IMG/VR virus record: IMGVR_UViG_3300008119_000546
Location: 1 to 56,564 of that record
DNA from: a virus
DNA length: 56,564 nucleotides
Reading direction: 5' to 3' (one strand)
Shown: one piece after another, positions 1-7,337 of the stretch
How positions within the stretch are numbered: the stretch's first letter is position 1
How the letters are laid out: every line of letters begins with the position of its first letter
Program-made: the position numbers and the translations under genes
Notes under the pieces: model-generated
What the model saw: the letters and a program-made list of their open reading frames with translations, nothing else
The model's database searches: none
Told to the model about the DNA's origin: nothing

Positions 1-1653
1 AACGACAGGAATTCTTCCTGATACTTTATCTTGTGCGTCTTCTCTTGATTCAACTGGAGCAAACTTTCGCAGGTCATCTTTTGCCACAACAACTCCTGCA
101 GCGTGAACTCCAACCGATCTAATTCTTCCACGTAGTCTATCTGCAAGCCATACCACCTCTGGGTATTTTGCTCTAAACTCTTTAGTGTTAGGAGAAGAAA
201 TAAAATCTTCAAAAGTGTCAATTGATTTCATTGCACGATTAACTTCTTGAAGAGGAACCATAAAAATTCTTGCTGCATCACGAATGACACCCTTATCTTT
301 AAAATAAGTATAGGTAGAAATAGATGCTACGTGCTTAAACTTTTTCTTTAAATACTCTTTTACCTCTTTACGACGTCGATCTTCAAAGTCTGTATCAATA
401 TCTGGAAAGTCATTACGCTCTGGATTAATAAATCTAAAAAATAGAAGATTATATTTAATTGGATCAACATCTGTTATGCCCAAGGAATAGCATACGAGTG
501 AGCCTGCTGCAGAGCCACGTCCTGGCCCAACACGAATATCGTTTGTCTTAGCCCAATCAATCATGTCTGCAATTACCAAAAAGTAAGACGCAAAGCTTTT
601 AGATGCGATGACTGAAAGCTCTTCTTCAACTCTATCAGCATAAACTTTGTTATCTGAAAATCCAAGTTTGTTTAATCCAGCATATGCCATCTCACGAAGC
701 TTATCATCTGCATCTGTTTTTGGAACTGGCAGGAGGTCTAGTCCTTGGTGGAAATCATATTCCTCAATCTTGTTTTCAATCTCCATGGTATTCTCATATA
801 TGTCTGTACGAGTAATACCAGCAGTGTTAAAGTCTGCTTCAATTTCTTCTCTAGACTGAATAAATAAATTGTAATCTTGAAATGAAATTCTACGATCTGG
901 ATAAAGGTAGTTAAATCTTTCCATCATGTCTTTTATATTGCGAGACATTTCAAAGTCTGAATCCTTATCAATTTTAGGAGATGTCGATAAAATAAGAAGT
1001 GCTTCTTCTAATATTCTATCTTCTTCTTTAGCAAAGTGAGCATCACCTGTTGCCACCGCTTTAATTCCAAGCTTATCTGCTAATTCTAGAAGGGCGGAGT
1101 TGATCTCCACAGGGTTATGTGATTGCACTTCCACGTAAAAATCTTGTCCGAAAGTTTTCTTAAAGCCTTTGAGAAGAAGTTCAGCCTCTTCCATGTTACC
1201 TTTATCGATAGCCTTACTAATGAGTCCATTAAGACATCCGCTGAGAACGATAATACCTTCGCTATAATCATTTAAAACCTCTCTGTCAATTCTAGGCTTA
1301 TGATAAAAGCCTTCGTTCCATGCTAGCTCTTGTAGAATATTTATATTCTCCAACCCCTTTTTATTTTTCGCTAGCAAAATAATATGGTTATAGGCTTGAA
1401 TAGACTTGTCTGTTTTAGAGGATCTGTCAAACCTATCTGTTGGAGAAATGTACGCCTCAACACCAAGAATTGGCTTAATGCCAGTTTCCTTTGCGGCAAT
1501 TTGCATATCTCTGTGTGAAGAGAGAGTACCATGGTCTGTAATTGCAATCGCAGTTTGCCCAGCATCTAGTGCTGCTTGGCATAATTCTTTAGGTGAATTT
1601 AGTCCATCCATTAATGAATAATAGGAGTGAACGTGTAGGTGCGTAAAACTCAT
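1..1653 (-). CDS. dnaE: DNA polymerase III alpha subunit (DnaE-type), N-terminal 551 residues, cut by window edge
   Basis: Replicative DNA polymerase of family C, synthesising phage DNA. The frame begins with ATG at 1653 and is still open at base 1, so about half of a usual 1,100-1,200-residue protein is present. The N-terminus THLHVHSYYSLMDGL and ITDHGT are PHP-domain metal motifs. Around residues 374-420 lie GPGRGSAAGSLVCY and FPDIDTDFED, the family C catalytic signature with its aspartates. The start overlaps the stop of the upstream 68-residue gene (TAATG), so the two are translationally coupled. It is the most distal visible gene of the replication operon. DnaE rather than PolC is favoured because PHP is at the extreme N-terminus with no OB/exonuclease insertion before the catalytic motif. 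Confidence 0.95.
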   Translation of the reverse strand, partial: MSFTHLHVHSYYSLMDGLNSPKELCQAALDAGQTAIAITDHGTLSSHRDMQIAAKETGIKPILGVEAYISPTDRFDRSSKTDKSIQAYNHIILLAKNKKGLENINILQELAWNEGFYHKPRIDREVLNDYSEGIIVLSGCLNGLISKAIDKGNMEEAELLLKGFKKTFGQDFYVEVQSHNPVEINSALLELADKLGIKAVATGDAHFAKEEDRILEEALLILSTSPKIDKDSDFEMSRNIKDMMERFNYLYPDRRISFQDYNLFIQSREEIEADFNTAGITRTDIYENTMEIENKIEEYDFHQGLDLLPVPKTDADDKLREMAYAGLNKLGFSDNKVYADRVEEELSVIASKSFASYFLVIADMIDWAKTNDIRVGPGRGSAAGSLVCYSLGITDVDPIKYNLLFFRFINPERNDFPDIDTDFEDRRRKEVKEYLKKKFKHVASISTYTYFKDKGVIRDAARIFMVPLQEVNRAMKSIDTFEDFISSPNTKEFRAKYPEVVWLADRLRGRIRSVGVHAAGVVVAKDDLRKFAPVESREDAQDKVSGRIPVV

Positions 1654-1859
1654 TAATACCCGCCCATGCATTCATTTCTTGTATGATAAAGTCTTATCTT
1701 AGTCATAGTCTTTTTGTTTGGTGCATAAAGTTCTTCTCCGCAACATGCAGTTTTTAAATACCATTCTTTTGCAAAGAAGTCGTATAGTATTCCTTTATAG
1801 TCTTTATATTTATTAGCAACAAATGTCTCAAACGGATCTGGGATTTCATATGTAAGCAT
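1653..1859 (-). CDS. Small hypothetical protein, leaderless candidate
   Basis: 68 residues, not recognised. The sequence is rich in aromatic and charged residues and carries a cluster CCGEEL plus a later Cys (RNEC), so a small metal-binding fold is possible, but only three cysteines are present. Its stop overlaps the dnaE start (TAATG), so it probably works in or is co-regulated with replication. No Shine-Dalgarno precedes the ATG; instead a -10-like TAGAAT ends six bases upstream, suggesting that the transcript starts at the ATG itself. Confidence 0.7.
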   Translation of the reverse strand: MLTYEIPDPFETFVANKYKDYKGILYDFFAKEWYLKTACCGEELYAPNKKTMTKIRLYHTRNECMGGY

Positions 1860-1865
1860 AATGTT

Positions 1866-1894
1866 ATTCTACTAAATAAAGCAGGGGCAGTCAA
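1866..1894 (-). promoter_or_regulatory. Promoter for the 68-aa gene and dnaE (TTGACT-N17-TAGAAT)
   Basis: On the minus strand, TTGACT (1894-1889) and TAGAAT (1871-1866) are separated by 17 bases. Six bases separate the -10 from the ATG at 1859, which predicts a leaderless mRNA. The -35 and spacer coincide with the terminator hairpin of the preceding gene. Confidence 0.6.
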
Positions 1895-1907
1895 TAGACT
1901 GCCCCTG
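1873..1907 (-). terminator. Intrinsic terminator after the ssDNA-binding protein gene
   Basis: A perfect 11-bp stem CAGGGGCAGTC/GACTGCCCCTG (1882-1892 with 1897-1907) with a 4-base loop is followed on the minus strand by the T-rich run TTTATTT. It lies just past the stop at 1919. Confidence 0.85.
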
Positions 1908-1918
1908 GCTGTAAATAG

Positions 1919-2596
1919 TTACCAGACTAAATTGCTGTCTGAGTCTGAAGCTGCAGGAGCTTCGTGGCTTCCACCTTCTCCATTAAAGAATCCTTCTTGC
2001 TCTGTGTAAGGCAAGTCTCGAATTGCTGTTGTTTCCAAATCATACAATTCAAGTGCTGAAGAATCAAATGGTGCTTCATCCTTAGCCAAAGGAATGATTG
2101 TGTAACTTGTATCTGTCTTTGTTCCAGTGCGCTTAATACGCCACATTAGATTGCTGATAGAACCCATTTCGCCAGCGTACTCAATAAGAGTTGGCGTAAT
2201 TGTTTTACCACTTGAACCTTGAGAAAGAATTGCTACGTATGGCTCTTCTTTGCCATCATCAATTAATACGTTCATGTAAAGTCGTGAACGACCTTTCCAT
2301 CCCGCCTTATAATCCTTACGGTGTTGTTCGCAGCCATAGCACTTGCCTTGGTCTTCCATTGAACATAGTGCCTTGCGCTTGTAGTCTTTAGGGTTAGTAT
2401 GCTCTACGGCAATAAAACCCAAACCATTTTTTTCGTTGTACATCGGTGAGTCAGGATCTAGTTCTTGCAAGAAACGAACTTTTACGCTCTCTGCATCTTC
2501 TAGCTTTGCCCAACGTGCCTTTGTCCCGTCACCTTCGCTGTATGAAGGCTTGTCCATAACCTGATTTAATCCTTTTAGACCTTTAACGATACCCAT
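1919..2596 (-). CDS. ssb: Phage single-stranded DNA-binding protein
   Basis: 225 residues. Probable ssDNA-binding protein protecting and organising single strands at the fork. The middle holds CSMEDQGKCYGC followed by a charged stretch with GRSRLYMNVLI, like the zinc-containing core of T4 gp32-like SSBs in actinophages. The C-terminal 25 residues are acidic and low-complexity and end in DSDSNLVW, as in SSBs that recruit partners through an acidic tail. A strong Shine-Dalgarno AAGGAGA precedes the ATG. It sits between primase and polymerase and has its own promoter and terminator, which fits a protein needed in large amounts. Family assignment rests on architecture and context rather than a diagnostic motif. 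Confidence 0.7.
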   Translation of the reverse strand: MGIVKGLKGLNQVMDKPSYSEGDGTKARWAKLEDAESVKVRFLQELDPDSPMYNEKNGLGFIAVEHTNPKDYKRKALCSMEDQGKCYGCEQHRKDYKAGWKGRSRLYMNVLIDDGKEEPYVAILSQGSSGKTITPTLIEYAGEMGSISNLMWRIKRTGTKTDTSYTIIPLAKDEAPFDSSALELYDLETTAIRDLPYTEQEGFFNGEGGSHEAPAASDSDSNLVW

Positions 2597-2644
2597 TGTA
2601 TCTCCTTTTTATATAGTTGATGGTGTAAATCCATCTGTTGTTTT

Positions 2645-2673
2645 AGTATATCATATCCATGAGCGATATTCAA
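2645..2673 (-). promoter_or_regulatory. Promoter for the SSB gene (TTGAAT-N17-TATACT)
   Basis: TTGAAT (2673-2668) lies in the end of the primase gene and TATACT (2650-2645) lies just beyond its stop, 17 bases apart. About 40 bases of leader with a good Shine-Dalgarno follow before the ATG at 2596. Confidence 0.5.
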
Positions 2674-3646
2674 TATCTGATACTGATTTTTTTATGCATG
2701 TTTTTATTTCTTCTTCAGTCAAATCACCCGCATCCTTAGCCTTATTTGGATATATCTCACGATATCCAAAGGAGGCCCAAGAAATATCTTTATTCCTAAG
2801 CTTGCCAGAAATAGATTTACCTAATTCTCTGCCAGCTTCATCCGCATCTGTCATAATTATTATCTTATTAAAATGTCTATTTAATAAAGATTGTTGTTCA
2901 TTAGATAAAAATCCACCTAGAGTTGCAACAACGTTGGGGAAACCAGCCTGATGAATTCTTATTGCATCGAAGTTTGATTCGCAAACTATTACTTGGTCTC
3001 CAATTTTCTTTGCCCTATGAATGTTAAATAGAGTTTTACTTTTTGGAAGGCTAGTGCTATTCTTAAAAGTCTTTCCCTCAATAGATCTGCCGACTATTCC
3101 AATTGGCATTCCGTCTGGGCTATGCACTGGAGTAACTACCATATTCATTGCTGGCGAATAGCCAAGTCCAAAATGTTTCATTGACTCTATGTTAATTCCT
3201 CTAGACTCAAGATATGATCTGGCACTAGAATTACTAGCAAGGTCGGAGTGAAGCCTATCTAATATGTCTTGAGAAAATTCTTCAAAAGCTGGCTTCTCTT
3301 CAAGCATGTCTTCCATAATTTCATCGAAGTTGTCTAGCGCTTCTGTTTCTTTTGCTGCTATTAATCTTAAAGACTGAAAATCATTTTTGTGCATAGTGCG
3401 TTTAATTAAATCAATTAGGGTGCCAGTCTCTCCGCAAGCAGGGTTAAAGCAAATGAACGCACCAGATGTTTGGCTTACGCTAAAGCTAGAGGTATGTCTA
3501 TTGGAATGAAACGGGCAGTAGCATAGGAAGTCATTGCCTGTAGCACCAACAACATTAAGTCCTATTTCAGCTAGAACCGATTTAATGTGGCTTGGGGCGT
3601 AGTCCTTGGTATCAATTTGTTTTGAGTTGTACCCTCGAATTGCCAT
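2651..3646 (-). CDS. dnaG: DNA primase (CHC2 zinc finger plus TOPRIM)
   Basis: DnaG-like primase making RNA primers for the replication fork. From the N-terminus: a CHC2-type zinc finger (CPFH, then CFNPAC), a helical linker, and a TOPRIM core with VIVCESNFDAI (catalytic Glu), ATLGG and IIIMTDADEAG (DxD metal ligands). With 331 residues it is short compared with bacterial DnaG and lacks a large C-terminal helicase-interaction domain. The ATG at 3646 has AAGGAAG at good spacing. An in-frame ATG at 3697, with GGAG four bases upstream, would add 17 residues but increase the overlap with the upstream gene to 127 bases. The helicase lies two genes upstream in the same operon. Confidence 0.9.
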   Translation of the reverse strand: MAIRGYNSKQIDTKDYAPSHIKSVLAEIGLNVVGATGNDFLCYCPFHSNRHTSSFSVSQTSGAFICFNPACGETGTLIDLIKRTMHKNDFQSLRLIAAKETEALDNFDEIMEDMLEEKPAFEEFSQDILDRLHSDLASNSSARSYLESRGINIESMKHFGLGYSPAMNMVVTPVHSPDGMPIGIVGRSIEGKTFKNSTSLPKSKTLFNIHRAKKIGDQVIVCESNFDAIRIHQAGFPNVVATLGGFLSNEQQSLLNRHFNKIIIMTDADEAGRELGKSISGKLRNKDISWASFGYREIYPNKAKDAGDLTEEEIKTCIKKSVSDIEYRSWI

Positions 3647-3873
3647 GCCTTCTTCCTTCCCACATATATCCCGTGGAGAGTCATTAAGAATCTCCATGTT
3701 TCTCCAGTAAACTCTATTGAGAATGCTGGATCTATATCTAATACTCTTACATATCCTTTGCCACGCATATCTTGAACTAGCAAATTTTCATATTGAGGTC
3801 TTAGGCTTATGAGTTGTGAGTTATCATAAAACTGTACCTCAATTTGAAACCTTTTAATTCTTTTGTGAGTCAT
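3571..3873 (-). CDS. Conserved hypothetical protein overlapping primase
   Basis: 100 residues from ATG 3873; a GTG at 3909 would give 112. Basic and aromatic-rich, with RGKGYVRVLDIDPAFS in the middle and GIYVGRKKAWQFEG near the end, followed by a Thr/Pro-rich tail. It resembles a small protein often found beside helicase and primase in actinophages, but I know no function. It overlaps the helicase end by 20 bases and the primase start by 76 bases, so its last 25 codons are read in two frames. The composition looks protein-like over the non-overlapping part. No convincing Shine-Dalgarno is visible, suggesting coupled translation from the helicase gene. Confidence 0.6.
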   Translation of the reverse strand: MTHKRIKRFQIEVQFYDNSQLISLRPQYENLLVQDMRGKGYVRVLDIDPAFSIEFTGETWRFLMTLHGIYVGRKKAWQFEGTTQNKLIPRTTPQATLNRF

Positions 3874-5101
3874 CTGCAAACGGGTTTTCGTAAATCTCTT
3901 TGACGACACCCCTATTGATATCCCAATCTAGGAATACTCCAAAGTCGTGTCCGTGTCTATTCTTTCTAGATACAATCTCAATCATATCTGTGCCCTTGTA
4001 TTTATGAATAGCCATAGCCATATCTGCATCATATTCAATTGCTTTTGACCAAGCAACCTGGCTCATCATTGGAGGATTATCTTGATCAGTAATATCGTCT
4101 GCAGTAGCAGCAGTAATATCAATAATAGGAATGTTATTTCTCACTGCTAAGTTTTTAAACTCACGAGAAATATTCATATTACGTTCTGTAGGTGCCTTTG
4201 AATTATTATTGTCAGTAAACAACTGGTGATAATCAAGAATAACAATGTCTGGCTTATGCTGATCTATCTTAGCTTGGATAGCATTTGGAGTTACGTTTCC
4301 AGAACCCTCATTAGAAACTAATATAAACTTATTCTTATCCGCAAACTTTTTACTAGACCAACTACGGAAATCATCAATATTAATATCTCCCTTTGCAAAG
4401 TCACTGGCTTTAAATAAACCAGAGCCGAGCATTGTATATATACGGTCACGCATATTCTCTGGGGTCATTTCAAGGGAAACGATCATAGGCTTAAAACCCT
4501 GTTCCCAGGCCTTACAGGCTAGGTATGAGGTGAACCATGTCTTACCACGTCCTGGCCAGCCAATGGCCACTATAAGGTGCCCTGGAGCCATTCCAGTGGG
4601 GTATGCAAGGTCGATTGACTGGAACCCCGTCTTAATACCTGGAGAACCGCCCATCTCGGCTGTACGGACCTTCAGAGCCTGTAAATGCTTAATAGCATTA
4701 TCTGCATCAGTTATATCTAGGTCACGCACATTATTGGTATATTTATTTAAACTAGAAAGCTGTGATTGAAGTTCGCCAATTACTCTAGAGGCTGCATCTT
4801 CTTTTAGCATGGATCCACCACGAATTAAAATACTCTTTAGTCTGCTAGACAAAAACTCATTCTTAAGGTTATCTAGATAATATGCAGTCTCTGCTGTTGC
4901 ACTTAAGTCTGGCTCAAAGTCTTTAAACTTTTCTTGTAGAATTCCAATTTCTGGTATTGCCTTAAACTTATTATAATAGGACTTTAATCCATCCCAAACA
5001 TCTCCATGAGAAGTAAATAGTTCATCTACATTCTCTGCCATAACGGTGCTAATATCTTTATTCTTGCATATAGCAGAGATTAGTGTTGCTTCTGTATTCA
5101 T
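3854..5101 (-). CDS. dnaB: Replicative DNA helicase, DnaB type
   Basis: 415 residues. Hexameric fork helicase with an N-terminal helical domain (about 1-120), a linker, and a RecA-like ATPase. The Walker A is GWPGRGKT at about 181-188, the Walker B is PDIVILDYHQLF, and the sensor region contains RNNIPIIDITA. Near the C-terminus, EIVSRKNRHGHDFGVFLDWD is the typical DnaB-family strand that follows the arginine finger region. Its start overlaps the stop of the upstream 106-residue gene by four bases (ATGA). The gene order helicase, small protein, primase matches a phage replisome operon. Confidence 0.92.
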   Translation of the reverse strand: MNTEATLISAICKNKDISTVMAENVDELFTSHGDVWDGLKSYYNKFKAIPEIGILQEKFKDFEPDLSATAETAYYLDNLKNEFLSSRLKSILIRGGSMLKEDAASRVIGELQSQLSSLNKYTNNVRDLDITDADNAIKHLQALKVRTAEMGGSPGIKTGFQSIDLAYPTGMAPGHLIVAIGWPGRGKTWFTSYLACKAWEQGFKPMIVSLEMTPENMRDRIYTMLGSGLFKASDFAKGDINIDDFRSWSSKKFADKNKFILVSNEGSGNVTPNAIQAKIDQHKPDIVILDYHQLFTDNNNSKAPTERNMNISREFKNLAVRNNIPIIDITAATADDITDQDNPPMMSQVAWSKAIEYDADMAMAIHKYKGTDMIEIVSRKNRHGHDFGVFLDWDINRGVVKEIYENPFADDSQKN

Positions 5102-5418
5102 AGCCCGCCCTCTTCCACCATCTTCTTAGTAGACTCTCGCAGTAGTCGGCGTGTCTCAATATCCTTTTGTAGTTCTATTCTAGCATTTTCCATTTTGTCA
5201 AAGTTATAATAAAAGAATTGCAGTGGGTGACCCGTTTTTTCTAGACTAAAATAATAGTTTAATAGATCATTTGCCTTATGAAATCCTACGCTATCGATTA
5301 CATCTTGCATAGCCCACTTTTCTCTAAACTTGTTTAGTGTAGGAAGTCTACCATATTTCTCTTTGTAAAGATTCTGGTAATTTGTCATAAGGATATATGG
5401 CTCTCTATTGTTTGCCAC
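5098..5418 (-). CDS. Hypothetical replication-operon protein
   Basis: 106 residues from a GTG start. Mainly helical, with YKEKYGRLPTLNKFREKWA suggesting a small helical DNA- or protein-binding module, and a charged C-terminus RRLLRESTKKMVEEGGL. It is not recognised. Position immediately upstream of, and coupled by ATGA to, the DnaB-type helicase makes a helicase-loading or accessory role conceivable, but that is inferred from context only. The start overlaps the previous gene by 14 bases. Confidence 0.65.
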   Translation of the reverse strand: MANNREPYILMTNYQNLYKEKYGRLPTLNKFREKWAMQDVIDSVGFHKANDLLNYYFSLEKTGHPLQFFYYNFDKMENARIELQKDIETRRLLRESTKKMVEEGGL

Positions 5419-5611
5419 TCTTAAGCTCTTCCTCTACTTCGCTTGTCTTTTGAACAAGCTTTCTTTCTACAAATGCGTATACCCTTTCGGTGGCAGAATC
5501 AACTGTCTCCCCCGAACGAACATCATCTTCTACGCCAACATTAATCCTAATGCTTTCATAGTTACCAAGATTTCTAGTAAAAGAAAGATCGACCTTTACT
5601 CTCGTTGTCAT
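5405..5611 (-). CDS. Conserved small actinophage-like protein of unknown function
   Basis: 68 residues: basic beta-type N-terminus MTTRVKVDLSFTRNLGNYES, then GVEDDVRSGE, then a helical charged tail (ERVYAFVERKLVQKTSEVEEEL). I recognise the pattern as a recurrent small protein in actinobacteriophage replication regions, but no activity is known to me. The start overlaps the stop of the zinc-finger microprotein upstream (ATGA), and its end overlaps the next gene by 14 bases. Confidence 0.75.
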   Translation of the reverse strand: MTTRVKVDLSFTRNLGNYESIRINVGVEDDVRSGETVDSATERVYAFVERKLVQKTSEVEEELKSGKQ

Positions 5612-5721
5612 TTATGTTCCGCCTTCTTATGTCTAGTTAGTGTATCACTGGCAAATATGCCCCAACGAACTTCTATATCCCGATTACAAATATCACAATT
5701 AACTACCCTACTTTTTTCCAT
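5608..5721 (-). CDS. C2H2 zinc-finger-like microprotein (37 aa)
   Basis: An ATG at 5721 opens a 37-codon frame starting MEKSRVVNCDICNRDIEVRW and ending TRHKKAEHK. It contains Cys9-x2-Cys12 and, 18 residues later, His31-x4-His36, the spacing of a C2H2-like zinc finger, so nearly the whole protein is one finger. AAGG lies upstream of the ATG. The stop overlaps the next start (ATGA) and the start lies inside the end of the preceding 43-residue gene. It could bind DNA or a host protein; nothing more can be said. Confidence 0.65.
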   Translation of the reverse strand: MEKSRVVNCDICNRDIEVRWGIFASDTLTRHKKAEHK

Positions 5722-5839
5722 CTTCCACCTTTTTTACTACGACAGGGCCGTTCTTTGAATTCCATTCCTCAACTTCTTTTTCTCTCTTACGCTTCTTAGA
5801 AGCGCCAGTCTCAAGTGTATATATTGCGTTGTAACTCAT
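5708..5839 (-). CDS. Lysine-rich microprotein (43 aa)
   Basis: ATG at 5839 overlaps the stop of the upstream 160-residue gene (TAATG). The frame encodes 43 residues with a highly basic centre SKKRKREKEVEEW and a basic end VVVKKVEDGKK. Unrecognised. It is accepted as a gene because it is stop/start-coupled on both sides and fills a space otherwise empty in a fully packed operon. Confidence 0.55.
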   Translation of the reverse strand: MSYNAIYTLETGASKKRKREKEVEEWNSKNGPVVVKKVEDGKK

Positions 5840-6321
5840 TACTCTGCCTTCCATACTGGTACGAAACCGTCTACGGTCTTAGTATACAATATAAAGCTGT
5901 GTTTGAGAAGAGCCAATAATTCTGCCTTAGATGGAACATTTTTAGAATGACCAGCCTCTAATATATATTGGTGTAGATCTAATATATCTTTGTCGCTAAA
6001 CATATACTTATACCAAGTATCTTCTGAGGCGCTGCCAATAGGATAAATCTTTTGTGGAGACTTTATTTTGCCTTCTAGAATGTAGTCTTGTATTGTAACC
6101 CTATGCTTATTTAACATTGAGGCAACCTGAACAATACTATAAGCACTACCCATATTTTTATCTACTTCTGAATATGGGTAAAGCATTCTTTTCTTATCTA
6201 AATAAGACCAAGCAATAAGCTGATCTTTGGCTCTAGATAGACTAAGAGTCTTGTGTATCTTTTCGTTTAAGAAGAAATACCGTACTTCTTTGAGTGATTT
6301 TCTTCTAGTGTCTCTAGCCAT
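5839..6321 (-). CDS. Helix-turn-helix DNA-binding protein (MerR/excisionase-like)
   Basis: 160 residues. The central part YSIVQVASMLNKHRVTIQDY followed by LEGKIKSPQKI is a winged-helix MerR/Xis-type pattern: helix, turn, recognition helix and a basic wing. A basic N-terminus (MARDTRRKSLKEVRYF) precedes it and a helical C-terminus (SKAELLALLKHSF) follows. It probably binds phage DNA, either at the replication origin or as a regulator; excision is less likely because no integrase is visible. Its first 55 bases overlap the zinc-ribbon gene upstream. The TAATG at its end couples it to the 43-residue gene. Confidence 0.75.
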   Translation of the reverse strand: MARDTRRKSLKEVRYFFLNEKIHKTLSLSRAKDQLIAWSYLDKKRMLYPYSEVDKNMGSAYSIVQVASMLNKHRVTIQDYILEGKIKSPQKIYPIGSASEDTWYKYMFSDKDILDLHQYILEAGHSKNVPSKAELLALLKHSFILYTKTVDGFVPVWKAE

Positions 6322-6455
6322 TTACCCATCCTATTTGTATGCTTATTCATCATCCAGCGTTTACCGCACATGATGCAAAATAGTTCCATATGCATTTTTT
6401 GAGAGAATACTCTATCAACGAATACTCTTCCTCCGCATTTATTACACTTGATCAT
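6267..6455 (-). CDS. Small zinc-ribbon protein
   Basis: 62 residues. MIKCNKCGG and, after 23 residues, LFCIMCGKRW give two CxxC knuckles of a zinc ribbon. The start at 6455 is chosen because ATGA overlaps the stop of the metallophosphoesterase gene; an upstream in-frame start would extend into that gene. Proteins of this size and motif recur in actinophage early regions. The role is unknown; ribbons of this kind may bind RNA polymerase, DNA or RNA. Confidence 0.75.
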   Translation of the reverse strand: MIKCNKCGGRVFVDRVFSQKMHMELFCIMCGKRWMMNKHTNRMGKWLETLEENHSKKYGISS

Positions 6456-7252
6456 ACTTGAAAAAACTTTCCATCCACCACGCAAGAGTAATCTGGTGAC
6501 ACGTGGATCATTTGAATGTGAGGATAGTCATTAACAATATGTGCAACAGCAAATCCCTTTTGCCAATCGTGGTGTTGTGTATACTTCATTCCTGGACCCT
6601 TTTCGTCACACATATGACCAATCTCGTATCCACGAAGAGTTTCTCCAGCGCCATTGTTTCTAAGTTCGTATGTTACCATATGAGAAGCAATTCTGTGTGA
6701 GTGACCACGAATTAAAGATACCTGCATGTCTTCCATATCTTTTCTTGCAGATCCTGTTGCTGCAATTGAAAGTCCATGGTGAACGTGTATGTCTCCAAAG
6801 CGTCGCTTAGGGAGTTCATCGTAATAAATATATTCATATCCTAAAGAGTCAAGACTCCATAGGGCCTCTGGTGTAACCTCAGAGATATAGTCTGGAAGCT
6901 TTGCGTCAACGTAATTAAATACTCTGATGTCGTGGTTACCTAATGCAGAAAACAGTTGTGCATCTGGAAGCATGTCTCTTGTCTTAGCATAAAAATCTCT
7001 TGCACCCTTTGCTTCATGGCGCATCATAGGAACAATTAAATCCTTGCTATCGTTCTTGTGATAATTTAAAAACTCTGCTGAGCGACCTTCTGTATACTTG
7101 CTATAGCATGCTTGGTCGTCTGTATCACCAAGGTAGTCTACAACATCTGGCTTAAACCACTTCATGACTTTGAACCATAGCTCAATCATTTTATCATCCT
7201 GATACGGGAATTGCTGATCTGATGAGAGCATCCACTTTAAATCGTTTGTCAT
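6452..7252 (-). CDS. Calcineurin-like metallophosphoesterase
   Basis: 266 residues. Dinuclear-metal phosphoesterase with the family motifs in order: SSDQQ (residues 11-14, the first metal ligands with Gln/His replaced as in some phage enzymes), GDTDD (42-46), GNHDIR (105-110), HVHHG (156-160) and GHSH (183-186). The target could be nucleic acid ends, a cyclic nucleotide or a phosphoprotein; the sequence does not tell. It is the first gene of the replication operon and is preceded by a strong promoter, an operator-like dyad and a leader hairpin. AAGG serves as ribosome-binding site. Confidence 0.9.
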   Translation of the reverse strand: MTNDLKWMLSSDQQFPYQDDKMIELWFKVMKWFKPDVVDYLGDTDDQACYSKYTEGRSAEFLNYHKNDSKDLIVPMMRHEAKGARDFYAKTRDMLPDAQLFSALGNHDIRVFNYVDAKLPDYISEVTPEALWSLDSLGYEYIYYDELPKRRFGDIHVHHGLSIAATGSARKDMEDMQVSLIRGHSHRIASHMVTYELRNNGAGETLRGYEIGHMCDEKGPGMKYTQHHDWQKGFAVAHIVNDYPHIQMIHVSPDYSCVVDGKFFQV

Positions 7253-7268
7253 ATTTACCTTAATGTTA

Positions 7269-7294
7269 ATAGGCCATGAATATTCATGGCCTAT
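7269..7294. promoter_or_regulatory. 26-bp perfect palindrome in the replication-operon leader
   Basis: Bases 7269-7294 are a perfect palindrome with half-site ATAGGCCATGAAT. It lies roughly 7-32 bases downstream of the predicted start site and 17 bases before the ATG at 7252. There is no T-run after it on the minus strand, so an operator or leader hairpin is more likely than a terminator. Confidence 0.75.
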
Positions 7295-7306
7295 AGTCTA
7301 AATCAA

Positions 7307-7334
7307 ATTGTAGCATAGTGCTACAGATTGTCAA
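7307..7334 (-). promoter_or_regulatory. Strong promoter for the replication operon (TTGACA-N16-TACAAT)
   Basis: TTGACA (7334-7329) and TACAAT (7312-7307) are separated by 16 bases, immediately after the stop of the last tail gene at 7338. The predicted start is near 7300, giving about 48 bases of leader. Confidence 0.75.
7309..7325. promoter_or_regulatory. Operator-like dyad inside the promoter
   Basis: TGTAGCA-N3-TGCTACA is a perfect inverted repeat with 7-base arms covering part of the -10 and most of the spacer. A dimeric repressor bound here would block RNA polymerase. As RNA it could also form a short hairpin followed by a T-rich stretch, serving as terminator for the tail operon. Confidence 0.55.
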
Positions 7335-7337
7335 TAC

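Noticed and set aside
7269-7294. Phage attachment site
   Set aside because: A palindrome in a leader, no integrase or tRNA-derived sequence in the window, and a promoter immediately upstream explains it better as regulatory.
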